Positions 42,473-50,901 of a stretch of DNA of 64,000 nt are shown here, piece after piece. A program made the position numbers and the translations under genes. Source of the DNA: Paracoccaceae bacterium (GTDB lineage: Bacteria; Pseudomonadota; Alphaproteobacteria; Rhodobacterales; Rhodobacteraceae); NCBI GenBank assembly GCA_002709405.1, contig PAQV01000100.1:1-64000 (forward strand), in the 5' to 3' direction. The notes under the pieces were generated by a model. It searched no databases, was not told the origin of the DNA, and was given only the letters and a program-made list of their open reading frames with translations. The stretch's first letter is position 1, and each line of letters opens with the position of its first letter.

Positions 42473-43804
42473 TTAGCGGCCCCCACCACTGCCAGAACGG
42501 CGGAGGATCAGGTTGAGTCTGTCGAAACTTGATGCAACGTCTCCTGCTTCGGCTCGGGCTATGAAAGCATCGAGTTCCGGCCAAGCGCGTACAGCTTGAT
42601 CCAAAAATCGATCACTTCCAGAAGAGTAAAGGCCCGACTGAATCATGACTTCGGCTTGCTGGTAGGCACCCAGCAAACGGCGTGCTTCTCCGATTTTGGC
42701 GTTTTCGTCCTCGCTGGCAGCGTCCGGGAGACTACGGGACACCGATTGCAGGATGTCTATCGCCGGGTATCGGCCACGTTCGGCTATGGAACGAGACAAG
42801 ACTACATGCCCATCAAGGACACCACGGAGCATATCAGCGACCGGTTCCTCCATGTCCGAACCGGGCACCAATACCGAGAAGACAGCGGTAATGTCACCCT
42901 GCCCTCCGGCACCGGTTCCCGCGCGTTCGCACAAACCACCAATCATTGCAGCCGTAGACGGTGGGTATCCTCGCAGGGCTGGAGGCTCGCCCGCAGCAAC
43001 CGCGATCTCGCGATGTGCTTCGGCAAAACGGGTGACCGAATCTGCAAGCAAAAGGACTTGCCGCCCTGCATCGCGGAAATGCTCAGCCACCGCCATCGCG
43101 GCACCGGCACAGCGTCGTCGCATGACCGGCGATTGATCGGAAGACGCCGCCACGACCACCGAGCGCGCCATGCCCTGAGCTCCCAGAACATCCCTCACGA
43201 AGTGACCGACCTCGCGGCCGCGCTCTCCGATCAAGGCGATAACCACGACGTCTGCTTCCAATTGGCGCGCAAAGCTGGCCATCAGTTGGGACTTGCCTAC
43301 GCCGGACCCAGCGAAAAGACCGATTCGCTGCCCCCGTACGATTGGCAACATCGTGTTGAACACAGCCAATCCCGTATTCAGCCGGGCGCCGAGGCCGCGG
43401 CGCTCGGCTGCAGGGGGCGGAGAGGCTTCGACGTCGCGCGGCTCCACACCCTGAGACAACGGCATTCCATCTACTGGACGTCCCATTGGATCAACGACGC
43501 GGCCGATCCAACTGTCGTCAGGCGCAAAGACAGGGGCAGCAGTTAACCGTACGGAATCGCCGACAGAAATATGGGTGGACGGCCCATCCGGAAGTGCGCG
43601 CACCCTGTCCCGGCCCAGCCCGACGACCTCGGCTGTCAACGCCGACCCGCCGCGCCGCGCAATGCGGACCCGGTCACCGATTCCAGCCACATCGTCCAGG
43701 CCCACGATGTCGACCAAACCACCGTTCACCGCGGTGACATGGCCCATCGGGAAGGCTCCGCGCAGTGTGCCGATTCGCGCTGTGAGTTTCTGCAATTCCA
43801 TCAT
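42473..43804 (-). CDS. fliI: Flagellum-specific ATPase FliI
   Basis: A 443-residue cytoplasmic ATPase of the flagellar export apparatus, related to F1-beta. Walker A FAGSGVGKS is at residues 164-172; the Walker B aspartate lies in VLLLADSVTRFAEAHREIA, and GEPPALRGYPPS is the family block. An N-terminal beta-barrel (about 1-85) precedes the core. The gene is monocistronic on minus, convergent with the DUF1217 gene (22-bp gap) and divergent from flgB (89 bp). FliH and a FliJ-like candidate are also in the window. Confidence 0.96.
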   Translation of the reverse strand: MMELQKLTARIGTLRGAFPMGHVTAVNGGLVDIVGLDDVAGIGDRVRIARRGGSALTAEVVGLGRDRVRALPDGPSTHISVGDSVRLTAAPVFAPDDSWIGRVVDPMGRPVDGMPLSQGVEPRDVEASPPPAAERRGLGARLNTGLAVFNTMLPIVRGQRIGLFAGSGVGKSQLMASFARQLEADVVVIALIGERGREVGHFVRDVLGAQGMARSVVVAASSDQSPVMRRRCAGAAMAVAEHFRDAGRQVLLLADSVTRFAEAHREIAVAAGEPPALRGYPPSTAAMIGGLCERAGTGAGGQGDITAVFSVLVPGSDMEEPVADMLRGVLDGHVVLSRSIAERGRYPAIDILQSVSRSLPDAASEDENAKIGEARRLLGAYQQAEVMIQSGLYSSGSDRFLDQAVRAWPELDAFIARAEAGDVASSFDRLNLILRRSGSGGGR

Positions 43805-43893
43805 GACTTCGGTTCTCCGGGTTAACCCTGAGAACGGTTTCTAAAGGAATCGGAGTTAAGCCTTGATTGAAACCAATCGAGGGAGAAGCCCCG

Positions 43894-44289
43894 ATGTTCA
43901 GTAACCTGACCGTCTTTCAGACCGCGCACGCCATGGCCGTCCATGCCGGCGCGCGGCAGGCATTGATTGCACAGAACGTGGCCAATGCGGATACCCCCGG
44001 ATACCTGTCTAAGGATCTTCCGGCCTTTGCTCAGCTTTTCAATCATCGCGAAACCGCGCGCCCCGGAGAGTTGCGGCGCAGTCGCCCGGGCCATGATGCC
44101 GCGCTCGGCCGCGCCGGGATGTCCCCGATGCAACCCGTCGAGGAAGACAACTTCGACCCGAACCGGAACGGCGTTTCCCTGGAAGAGGAAATGGTGCGCG
44201 CCGCCGAGGTCAAAAAGGATCACGAACGTGCTTTGGCCATTTACCGCTCTGCGATGACCGTTCTTCGCATGAGCCTGGGCAGCAGCTGA
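43894..44289 (+). CDS. flgB: Flagellar basal-body rod protein FlgB
   Basis: Proximal rod subunit of 131 residues. The N-terminal ALIAQNVANADTPGYLSKDL is the rod-protein signature (bb_rod), and the C-terminal helix EEMVRAAEVKKDHERALAIY completes the D0 coiled coil. GGGAGA lies before ATG 43894. It opens the plus-strand operon flgB-flgC-fliE-fliQ-flgF-flgG-flgA-flgH-fliL-like. Confidence 0.94.
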   Translation: MFSNLTVFQTAHAMAVHAGARQALIAQNVANADTPGYLSKDLPAFAQLFNHRETARPGELRRSRPGHDAALGRAGMSPMQPVEEDNFDPNRNGVSLEEEMVRAAEVKKDHERALAIYRSAMTVLRMSLGSS

Positions 44290-44299
44290 GGACGCGGAC

Positions 44300-44689
44300 A
44301 TGAGTGACTTTTCCACCGCCCTCACCGTAACCGCAGGCGCATTGCGGACCCAGGCCACCCGCCTGCGCCATGTGGCCGAAAACATCTCGAACACGGATAC
44401 CCCGGGATATCGCCGCAAGATGATCACTTTCCGGTCTGAAACCACGCCGGAGGGCGTCAGCACCGTGAAACCGGGCCGCGTTCAGCTTGATAAAAGCGAC
44501 CTGCGGGAAATCTATGATCCGTCCCATCCGCTGGCAGATGACTCCGGCAACTATGAAGGGTCCAACGTGGACGTGATGATCGAGGTTGCCGACGCCAGGG
44601 AAGCACAACGCAGCTACGAAGCGAATCTGAAGATGTTCGATCAGACCCGCCAGATGTCCGCCGGCTTGATGGAACTGTTGCGCCGCTGA
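44300..44689 (+). CDS. flgC: Flagellar basal-body rod protein FlgC
   Basis: A 129-residue proximal rod subunit. HVAENISNTDTPGYRRKMI is the N-terminal rod signature, PSHPLADDSGNYEGSNVDVM is the FlgC-specific block, and EAQRSYEANLKMFDQTRQM the C-terminal D0 helix. It starts 10 bp after flgB behind GAGGACG, and is exported without a cleaved signal. Confidence 0.95.
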   Translation: MSDFSTALTVTAGALRTQATRLRHVAENISNTDTPGYRRKMITFRSETTPEGVSTVKPGRVQLDKSDLREIYDPSHPLADDSGNYEGSNVDVMIEVADAREAQRSYEANLKMFDQTRQMSAGLMELLRR

Positions 44690-44736
44690 CTGAATAACAC
44701 CCCGAAAACACCCAGCCGAAACCAGGAGAGACCAGA

Positions 44737-45030
44737 ATGGACTTGAACGCGTTTTCCGCGGCCCAGGGTTATGCCCAGGCCAAACCTGCAACCGAACCCG
44801 GCGCAACCGGGACCACAACGCCCAGTGAGGTGATCCGCAACGCGGCCACCGACTTTGCCCAGACCCTGGCGCAGGGAGAGGCCACGGCACAGGCGGCGAT
44901 GACAGGCGATGCCGACCCGCATGCACTGGTCCATGCGCTCGCCCAGACCGAGCTTGCAGTCGAAACGGCCATCACCGTGCGGGACAAGGTCGTCGAGGCT
45001 TACCAGGAAATCCTGCGGATGCCGGTCTGA
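44737..45030 (+). CDS. fliE: Flagellar hook-basal body protein FliE
   Basis: A 97-residue junction protein between the MS ring and rod. The C-terminal half ALVHALAQTELAVETAITVR followed by DKVVEAYQEILRMPV is the FliE signature; the N-terminal part is Ala/Thr-rich and variable. AGGAGAG precedes the ATG. It lies between flgC and fliQ in the usual alphaproteobacterial order. Confidence 0.93.
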   Translation: MDLNAFSAAQGYAQAKPATEPGATGTTTPSEVIRNAATDFAQTLAQGEATAQAAMTGDADPHALVHALAQTELAVETAITVRDKVVEAYQEILRMPV

Positions 45031-45033
45031 GCA

Positions 45034-45303
45034 ATGGATGAAGCTCTGTTCTTCGACGCCCTGCGCCAGGGGCTTTGGGTCGCGGTCGTCATATCGACCC
45101 CAATCCTGCTGGTTGCCCTGGCCACCGGGTTGATCGTCGGGCTGTTCCAGGCCCTGACCTCGATCCAGGAGATGACACTGACCTTCGTGCCGAAACTCGC
45201 GGCCATCGTCGCCGTCTTCTGGGTGTCGATGGGCTTCATGACCGAAACCCTCGTGGCATTCTGGGAAATCCAGCTTGTGCCGCTGATCAGCGGAGGGTCC
45301 TGA
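45034..45303 (+). CDS. fliQ: Flagellar export gate protein FliQ
   Basis: An 89-residue inner-membrane protein with two long hydrophobic helices (about 15-37 and 50-72). PILLVALATGLIVGLFQALT and SIQEMTLTFVPKLAAI are the FliQ family blocks. It forms the export gate with FliP and FliR. It starts 3 bp after fliE and its stop shares a base with the flgF start, so translation is coupled across fliE-fliQ-flgF. Confidence 0.95.
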   Translation: MDEALFFDALRQGLWVAVVISTPILLVALATGLIVGLFQALTSIQEMTLTFVPKLAAIVAVFWVSMGFMTETLVAFWEIQLVPLISGGS

Positions 45304-46013
45304 TGGAAGGATCGACCTATGCCACCTTGTCGCGCCAATCTGGATTGTTGCGCGAAATGCAGGTGGTGGCCAACAATATCGCCAATGCCACAACGACCGG
45401 TTACCGGACGGGTGGGCTGGTGTTTTCCGAATACATCAAGGGTCAGGGCACCGGCGCCATCGCCATGGGTCACGCCGGCGCGCATACCACCGAAATGACG
45501 CAAGGGCCGCTGAACCAGACCGGCGGGACCTACGATTTCGCGATCGAGGGCGACGGGTTCTTCCTGGTGGACACGCCGGGCGGGCCCCGGCTGACGCGGG
45601 CGGGCGTGTTCTCTCCGAATGCGGAGGGGCTGCTTAGCACGCCGGACGGTTACCAGGTTCTTGATACCGAGGAAGCCCCGATCTTCGTTCCTGCCGAGGT
45701 CGACGGCATTTATGTCGCGCCCGATGGCACGATCAGCGCCGATGGCCAGCCCCTGGGGCAGATCGGCGTCTTCATTCCCAACGATCCGCAGAAGATGTCC
45801 CGCCAGAAGGGCCTGCTGTTCGACGCACCGGAAGGTTACGAGGGCGCCCCCGATGCCCGCGTCCTTCAAGGTGTTCTCGAAGGATCGAACGTTAACGCTA
45901 TCGAGCAAATTACCCGGATGGTCGAGGTGCAAAGGGCTTATGAAATGGGCCAGAGCTTCCTTGAAACCGAAGACGAGCGGATCCGGGCCGCCGTCAAGAT
46001 CATGATAAAATGA
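45303..46013 (+). CDS. flgF: Flagellar basal-body rod protein FlgF
   Basis: A 236-residue proximal rod protein. It has the N-terminal VVANNIANATTTGYRTGGLVF signature (quoted in family form), the central FAIEGDGFFLVDTPGGPRLT and TRAGVFSPNAEGLLSTPDGY blocks shared with FlgG and FlgE, and a C-terminal QITRMVEVQRAYEMGQSFL helix. The ATG at 45303 overlaps the fliQ stop. It is followed by flgG after 18 bp. Confidence 0.93.
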   Translation: MEGSTYATLSRQSGLLREMQVVANNIANATTTGYRTGGLVFSEYIKGQGTGAIAMGHAGAHTTEMTQGPLNQTGGTYDFAIEGDGFFLVDTPGGPRLTRAGVFSPNAEGLLSTPDGYQVLDTEEAPIFVPAEVDGIYVAPDGTISADGQPLGQIGVFIPNDPQKMSRQKGLLFDAPEGYEGAPDARVLQGVLEGSNVNAIEQITRMVEVQRAYEMGQSFLETEDERIRAAVKIMIK

Positions 46014-46031
46014 CATCGAAAGTGAGGCAGA

Positions 46032-46817
46032 ATGCGCGCTTTGAAGATCGCCGCAACGGGCATGAGCGCCCAGCAATTGCGGGTCGAAACCATTTCGAAC
46101 AACCTCGCCAACATGAACACCACCGCCTACAACGCCAGGCGGGCGGAGTTTTCGGACCTGCATTACCAACAGGTGTCGCGCGCGGGGTCGATCAACGCCA
46201 GTGACGGCACGGTGTTGCCCACGGGTGTTCAGGTCGGACTGGGTGTCCGGCCGTCGTCGATCACCGTGCACCTTGCCCAAGGCGCGCTGTCGCAGACAGG
46301 CAATGACCTGGACCTAGCGATCGAAGGACAGGGTTACTTCGAGGTTACCCTGCCGTCGGGCCAGGCCGCTTACACCCGCGACGGGTCGTTCAAGAGGTCT
46401 CCGGACGGACTGATCATCACGTCGGACGGGTTCTCGGTGGTCCCTGAAATCACCATACCCACCGATGCGCGGTCGATTTCCGTCAATGCAGCGGGAGAGG
46501 TCTATGCCTACTTCACCGACAACAACGAGGGCCAGCTTCTGGGTCAGCTGACCCTGTCGGGCTTTGCCAATCCAAAGGGGCTCGAAGCGGTTGGCAGCAA
46601 CCTCTTTACCGAAACCGAAGCCTCGGGACCTGCATTGGTGTCCAACCCGGGCGAGGACGGCCAGGGCTGGCTGCGGCAAGGCTACCTGGAAGACAGCTCG
46701 GTCGATGCGGTCCGCGAGGTGACCGAATTGATCGAAGCGCAACGTGGTTACGAGATGAACGCCAAGGTGATCTCGGCTGCCGACCAGATGATGGGTGCAA
46801 CAACACAGGTGAGATGA
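46032..46817 (+). CDS. flgG: Flagellar distal rod protein FlgG
   Basis: A 261-residue distal rod subunit, the usual length. It begins MRALKIAATGMSAQQLRVET with SNNLANMNTTAYNARRAEF, then the core DLAIEGQGYFEVTLPSGQAA and YTRDGSFKRSPDGLIITSDG, and ends with the VTELIEAQRGYEMNAKVI helix. A GTGAGGCAG site precedes the ATG. Its end overlaps flgA by 4 nt (ATGA). Confidence 0.96.
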   Translation: MRALKIAATGMSAQQLRVETISNNLANMNTTAYNARRAEFSDLHYQQVSRAGSINASDGTVLPTGVQVGLGVRPSSITVHLAQGALSQTGNDLDLAIEGQGYFEVTLPSGQAAYTRDGSFKRSPDGLIITSDGFSVVPEITIPTDARSISVNAAGEVYAYFTDNNEGQLLGQLTLSGFANPKGLEAVGSNLFTETEASGPALVSNPGEDGQGWLRQGYLEDSSVDAVREVTELIEAQRGYEMNAKVISAADQMMGATTQVR

Positions 46818-47230
46818 TGCGCAGCTTCCTTGTCCTGACCTTCCTGCTTTGCGGGCCCGCCTGGGCCGACGTGCTGATCCCGTTGCGGACCATCCGCGCC
46901 GAAGAAATCGTCACACGCGGCGATTTCCGGATCGAACCGATCGAGGTGCCAGGTGCCTGGCCCGTCGACGCGGATGTGGATGGCCTGGAAACAAGGGTCG
47001 CGCTTTATGCCGGCCGGGCGGTTCGCCAGGGGGATCTTGGCCCCCCCGCCCTGGTCCAACGAAATGACATTGTCACGCTGGTTTATGCACGTGACGGCCT
47101 GCAGATCTCGGCCGAGGGACGCGCCCTGGGGCGCGGCGGCGTAGGAGATTCCATCCGGGTGATGAACCTGTCCTCGCGGACGACCATCTCGGGCTGGGTG
47201 CGGGAAAACGGGACGATCGAGGTACGCTGA
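46814..47230 (+). CDS. flgA: P-ring assembly chaperone FlgA, short form
   Basis: Periplasmic 138-residue protein with a signal peptide (MMRSFLVLTFLLCGPAWA). The rest is an SAF/FlgA C-terminal type domain: YAGRAVRQGDLGPPALVQRN, VYARDGLQISAEGRALGRGG and SSRTTISGWVRENGTIEVR. It is much shorter than E. coli FlgA (about 220) because the N-terminal domain is absent. It assists FlgI P-ring assembly; flgI is on the far side of the cluster. It overlaps flgG and flgH at its two ends, so translation is coupled. Confidence 0.9.
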   Translation: MMRSFLVLTFLLCGPAWADVLIPLRTIRAEEIVTRGDFRIEPIEVPGAWPVDADVDGLETRVALYAGRAVRQGDLGPPALVQRNDIVTLVYARDGLQISAEGRALGRGGVGDSIRVMNLSSRTTISGWVRENGTIEVR

Positions 47231-47955
47231 TGCGACGACTTCTCTGGTGCGCCGGGCTTCTGGTGGCCGCCCTTTCGGGCTGCGACACGGATCTGAGCGG
47301 CAAGCCGAATTTTACGCCCGTCGAGGACGGGGACGAACAGGTGGCCATGCGCTGGCCCGGCCTGCCGATGTATGCCGAGCCCAACCGCACGGTCGACGGA
47401 GCCTCTTTATGGAGCGGGTCGCGCCAATCCCTGCTGGGCGACCGCAGGGCCGTCACGAAAGGCGATATTCTGACGGTGGTCATCGAAATCGACGAAAGCG
47501 CTGAAATTTCCAACGACACCTCCCGCGAGAGGACCGGTTCAGAGAGCCTGTCCGTGCCCGGGCTGTTCGGCCTGCCGCAGCGGATCAACGAAAACCTGCC
47601 AGAAGGCGCCACGTTGGACGACGCCGTATCCATCGCTTCGTCAGGGTCGAGCGCCGGCAAGGGCTCCGTCAAGCGGAACGAAAAGCTGGAGCTGCGCGTC
47701 GCCGCGACGATTGTCGATGTCTTGCCGAACGGCGTTCTGGAAATCGAAGGGACACAGCAGGTCCGGGTTAACTTTGAACTGCGCGAATTGCTGGTCGCCG
47801 GTTACGTGCGGCCCACGGATATCTCGCGGCAGAACGAAATCACCTACGACAAGATCGCGGCAGCCCGGATTTCCTATGGAGGACGCGGGCAGATTACCGC
47901 GGTGCAGCAACCGCGTTATGGGCAGCGGGCGCTTGATTATGTACTGCCGTTCTGA
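47230..47955 (+). CDS. flgH: Flagellar L-ring lipoprotein FlgH
   Basis: Outer-membrane L-ring subunit of 241 residues. The lipobox LSGC places the lipidated Cys at residue 18. Further blocks are SLWSGSRQSLLGDRRAVTKGD and ILTVVIEIDESAEISNDT near the middle (first quoted in near-full form), LEIEGTQQVRVNFELRELLV and the C-terminal GGRGQITAVQQPRYGQRALD. A single base is shared with flgA. Confidence 0.95.
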   Translation: MRRLLWCAGLLVAALSGCDTDLSGKPNFTPVEDGDEQVAMRWPGLPMYAEPNRTVDGASLWSGSRQSLLGDRRAVTKGDILTVVIEIDESAEISNDTSRERTGSESLSVPGLFGLPQRINENLPEGATLDDAVSIASSGSSAGKGSVKRNEKLELRVAATIVDVLPNGVLEIEGTQQVRVNFELRELLVAGYVRPTDISRQNEITYDKIAAARISYGGRGQITAVQQPRYGQRALDYVLPF

Positions 47956-47967
47956 GGAGGCCACGAC

Positions 47968-48561
47968 ATGGGCAAACTACTCCCGATCCTGATGCTGTTG
48001 GTGGGGGTCGGTGCCGGTATCGGCGCCGGCATCGTCCTGGCGCCAGCACCCGCGCCGGAAGAGGAGATGCACGCCGAAGGCGACGCTGCTATGACCCAGG
48101 GCGAACACGCCGGCGACGGCCACGATACGTCCATGCAGGGCGGCGAAACAGGGGACGCCGGGCACAACAAGGGCGCCAAACCCAAACCTCCAGCGAAACC
48201 GGCCAGCAGCTCAGGCGAAGAGGGTGAAGAAGCCAATGCACCGGAATTCGTCAAGCTGAACAATCAGTTCGTCGTTCCTGTTGTCGCCGCCGGAAAGGTC
48301 GAGGCGCTGGTCGTCCTGACCCTGAGCCTGGAGACAATGCAGGGCCTGCGCGAAACGATCTACAACAGGGAGCCAAAACTCCGAGACGCCTTCCTGCAGG
48401 TCCTTTTCGATCATTCGAACATGGGCGGATTCCAAGGTGCGTTCACCCGCTCGAACAACCTAGACATCCTGCGGAGCGCGCTTCTGGAGGTTGCCCAGAA
48501 CGAATTCGGTTACGATGTCTACAACGTCCTGATTATCGATATCGCGCGCCAGGACGTCTGA
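47968..48561 (+). CDS. FliL-family protein, flgH-linked paralogue
   Basis: A 197-residue protein with one N-terminal membrane segment (about 4-25), a long Gly/Glu/His-rich linker (30-90) and a C-terminal FliL-like domain (VKLNNQFVVPVVAAGKVEAL, LTLSLETMQGLRETIYN, LLEVAQNEFGYDVYNVLI). FliL domains form stomatin-like rings around the stator. The classical FliL of this cluster is the separate gene at 57986-58483, so this is a second, divergent member. GAGGAGG precedes ATG 47968. It ends the flgB operon. Confidence 0.8.
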   Translation: MGKLLPILMLLVGVGAGIGAGIVLAPAPAPEEEMHAEGDAAMTQGEHAGDGHDTSMQGGETGDAGHNKGAKPKPPAKPASSSGEEGEEANAPEFVKLNNQFVVPVVAAGKVEALVVLTLSLETMQGLRETIYNREPKLRDAFLQVLFDHSNMGGFQGAFTRSNNLDILRSALLEVAQNEFGYDVYNVLIIDIARQDV

Positions 48562-48583
48562 CATTTTCGGAACGCGTCTGAAT

Positions 48584-48606
48584 CGTCCGCCGCGGATCGG
48601 CGGGCG
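48584..48606. terminator. Bidirectional terminator between the FliL-like and FliJ-like genes
   Basis: CGTCCGCCG (48584-48592) pairs with CGGCGGGCG (48598-48606) with one T-G pair, followed by ATTTCGT. It lies in the 53-bp gap between convergent operons. Confidence 0.55.
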
Positions 48607-48614
48607 ATTTCGTG

Positions 48615-49046
48615 TTAGTCAGGTGTTGATGGCGGGCTTCCATCCAACCAGGGCGCGAGTGCAGCATCCCGCTGGCGGGCAGTCTTGTCCTTGGCGGCCT
48701 GTATAGCCAACCGCTGCTCAGTGACCTCGATCGCATGTTTGCGCCCGAACGCATGGCGAACCTTGACCATGGCCGTTTCCTTCTGAGCCAGAATTCGGGC
48801 AAGGCTTTGGTTCAAATACGCCCGGTTCCGCGCCACGTTCTTTTCAAAAAGAACGTCCGCTCCCAAAAGTTGCATTGGCCCCACCTCCCGCGCGTCTTCC
48901 CGTGCGGCCCGAACCAGGTCGTCCAAACGGGCCAACTGGCCCCGGACATGAGCTTCGGCCTGCAGCAAGGCGCGCACACTGGCAAATTCCGCCTCGTACT
49001 TGGCGCGCGCCACCGGCAGCAATCGCGCGAGCCTATCCCTGGTCAT
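48615..49046 (-). CDS. Coiled-coil flagellar-cluster protein, possible FliJ
   Basis: A 143-residue, strongly helical and Arg/Glu/Ala-rich protein without signal or membrane segment. Heptad-like stretches run through RLARLLPVARAKYEAEFASV and LARILAQKETAMVKVRHAFG. FliJ, the FliI-associated export chaperone, is a coiled coil of about this length and is otherwise missing from the window. Its start overlaps the flhB stop by 4 nt, consistent with an export role. Primary sequence in FliJ is poorly conserved, so this is a structural guess. Confidence 0.55.
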   Translation of the reverse strand: MTRDRLARLLPVARAKYEAEFASVRALLQAEAHVRGQLARLDDLVRAAREDAREVGPMQLLGADVLFEKNVARNRAYLNQSLARILAQKETAMVKVRHAFGRKHAIEVTEQRLAIQAAKDKTARQRDAALAPWLDGSPPSTPD

Positions 49047-50131
49047 ATCCGTCCTTTCGCACGTTTGCGCATTCCTTCGGCAAACCGGATCGCAACGGCA
49101 ACCGCACGATAGAGGTTCTCGGGAATTTCCTGGTCAAGCTCCACAGTGGCATGAAGAGCGCGGGCCGTTGGAGGATCGCTGTGGATCGGAATTGCGTTCT
49201 CTTCCGCCAGGCGGCGGATGGTCAGTGCAACCCCATCCACACCTTTCGCCACACACACCGGGGCAGCTCCGGGAAGGCGGCTCCATTTCAGGGCCACGGC
49301 GTAGTGGGTGGGGTTCACTATGACCACGTCAGCTTTGGGAATTTCCCCAAGCATCTGATTCAAGGCAATGTCCTGCCCTTTGCGGCGACGCGCCATTTTC
49401 AAGTGGGGGTCACCTTCGGATTCCTTCGCTTCGTCCGTGACCTCCTTGCGGGACATTCGGTTCTTTCGAAGAAATTCGGCATGCTGCCACAGCGCGTCGA
49501 TGGCCCCCAATGCGCACGCAATCAAGCAGACGAACAACATGAACTCGACGAACAGCCGCCCAAGCTGAGCAACCGCGATGCCCGGGCTGGAATAGATGAC
49601 CCCGACAAGAACATCCGACCTGGCAAACAGAAATGCCCCAACACAAAAGGTGTAAAGGCATAGTTTCGTTGCACTCTTGAAGAACTCGAACAACCCGGCA
49701 CGGCCGTACTTGTTCTTCGCATTGCTGATGGGTGAGATGCGCGACATCTTCGGCTTGATCCGTTCTGGCGCAACAACGAAGGCGCGCTGCGCAAGGATGG
49801 CAACCAGGACCGCCACGGCCGGCAGAAGAAACCACGCCCACACGGCTCGACCGGTCCCGAGGACCAGCAGACCCATCGGCCCACTGGGAGGGCCATCGAA
49901 AAACAATGGGCCCAGATCGTCGGCTCTGTCGATGAACGTCATCAGACCGCTGCCAAGGCGTTCGACAGTACCGGTTCCCACGGCTGACGCTGCGACAACC
50001 AAGCCAATGTACGACGCGGCGACCGACAAATCCGTAGATCGAGGTACATCACCTTTCTCCCGGGCCTTTCGGATTTTCTCTGGTGTGGCCTCGTGTGACT
50101 TTTCGGTTTCGTCCTGATTTTGCTGACTCAT
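49043..50131 (-). CDS. flhB: Flagellar export switch protein FlhB
   Basis: A 362-residue inner-membrane protein of the export apparatus that switches specificity from hook to filament after self-cleavage. Four hydrophobic segments lie between about residues 35 and 215. The cleavage motif N273-P-T-H is intact in IVNPTHYAVAL; EKSHEATPEKIRKAREKGD is the conserved N-terminus. ATG 50131 overlaps the fliR stop (ATGA). The frame extends upstream to 50389 inside fliR but has no merit as a start. Confidence 0.96.
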   Translation of the reverse strand: MSQQNQDETEKSHEATPEKIRKAREKGDVPRSTDLSVAASYIGLVVAASAVGTGTVERLGSGLMTFIDRADDLGPLFFDGPPSGPMGLLVLGTGRAVWAWFLLPAVAVLVAILAQRAFVVAPERIKPKMSRISPISNAKNKYGRAGLFEFFKSATKLCLYTFCVGAFLFARSDVLVGVIYSSPGIAVAQLGRLFVEFMLFVCLIACALGAIDALWQHAEFLRKNRMSRKEVTDEAKESEGDPHLKMARRRKGQDIALNQMLGEIPKADVVIVNPTHYAVALKWSRLPGAAPVCVAKGVDGVALTIRRLAEENAIPIHSDPPTARALHATVELDQEIPENLYRAVAVAIRFAEGMRKRAKGRI

Positions 50132-50901
50132 GGCAGCAGCTGGCCTCCACTGCCGAGAAATCCATGCAAGTGCCGCAACCAGACAGTGAGAAGGACCGGC
50201 GCCGTGACCATGAGCAAAACCATTCCGCCCCAGGTAATGGCCGGAGCACCAACGAAAGCCACCATAAGCTGAGGCATTGCCCGGTTGATGACACCGAGGG
50301 CGAGATTGTAGATGAAAGAGGCTATGACAAACGGCGCGGCAAGCAAGAACGCCAAAGAGAACGCATCGACAATTCGGTCGACGCCCCACGCGGAGACGGA
50401 TCGGGCCTCAGGACGCAGGCCGATCGGAAAAATGTCGTAGGACAGCAAAAGAAACTCGGCCGCGCGCACGTGCAATCCGGTCATGACCGCCAGGGCAAGG
50501 CCGCCGACAACGAGCAAATGTCCCATGGCAGGGGATGGATCCGCATTCGCGGCGCCAAGTATCTGGGAAAGTGACGTCGACTGCGCCGCAATCGTGCCCC
50601 CAGTCTGCAGCGCAAGAATGAAAAGTCGCAAACTGAAGCCCAGGCCGATGCCGATCGAGGTTTCCAGAAGCGCCAAGGCAGCATAGTCAATGACCCCGAC
50701 AGGCTGCGGCACAGCACCGACGGCCGGGGCCACAATTGCGGTAAAAGCCACAGCCATTGCCAGACGCACGCGTAAGGGAACGCCGCGTTCGCCAAATGCT
50801 GGAAGAACGCTCACCATGGCTCCTACCCGCAAGAAGACCATGGCCGCGTGCCAAAGTAGTGACCCGAATATCTCGGCTGCTTCTGGGGGCAGCCCTGTCA
50901 T
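50128..50901 (-). CDS. fliR: Flagellar export gate protein FliR
   Basis: A 257-residue inner-membrane gate protein with about six hydrophobic segments. The blocks FLRVGAMVSVLPAFGERGVP, GGTIAAQSTSLSQILGA and AAPFVIASFIYNLALGVINR match FliR. It overlaps flhA by 4 nt upstream and flhB by 4 nt downstream, giving flhA-fliR-flhB as a coupled unit, the common alphaproteobacterial order. Confidence 0.94.
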   Translation of the reverse strand: MTGLPPEAAEIFGSLLWHAAMVFLRVGAMVSVLPAFGERGVPLRVRLAMAVAFTAIVAPAVGAVPQPVGVIDYAALALLETSIGIGLGFSLRLFILALQTGGTIAAQSTSLSQILGAANADPSPAMGHLLVVGGLALAVMTGLHVRAAEFLLLSYDIFPIGLRPEARSVSAWGVDRIVDAFSLAFLLAAPFVIASFIYNLALGVINRAMPQLMVAFVGAPAITWGGMVLLMVTAPVLLTVWLRHLHGFLGSGGQLLP

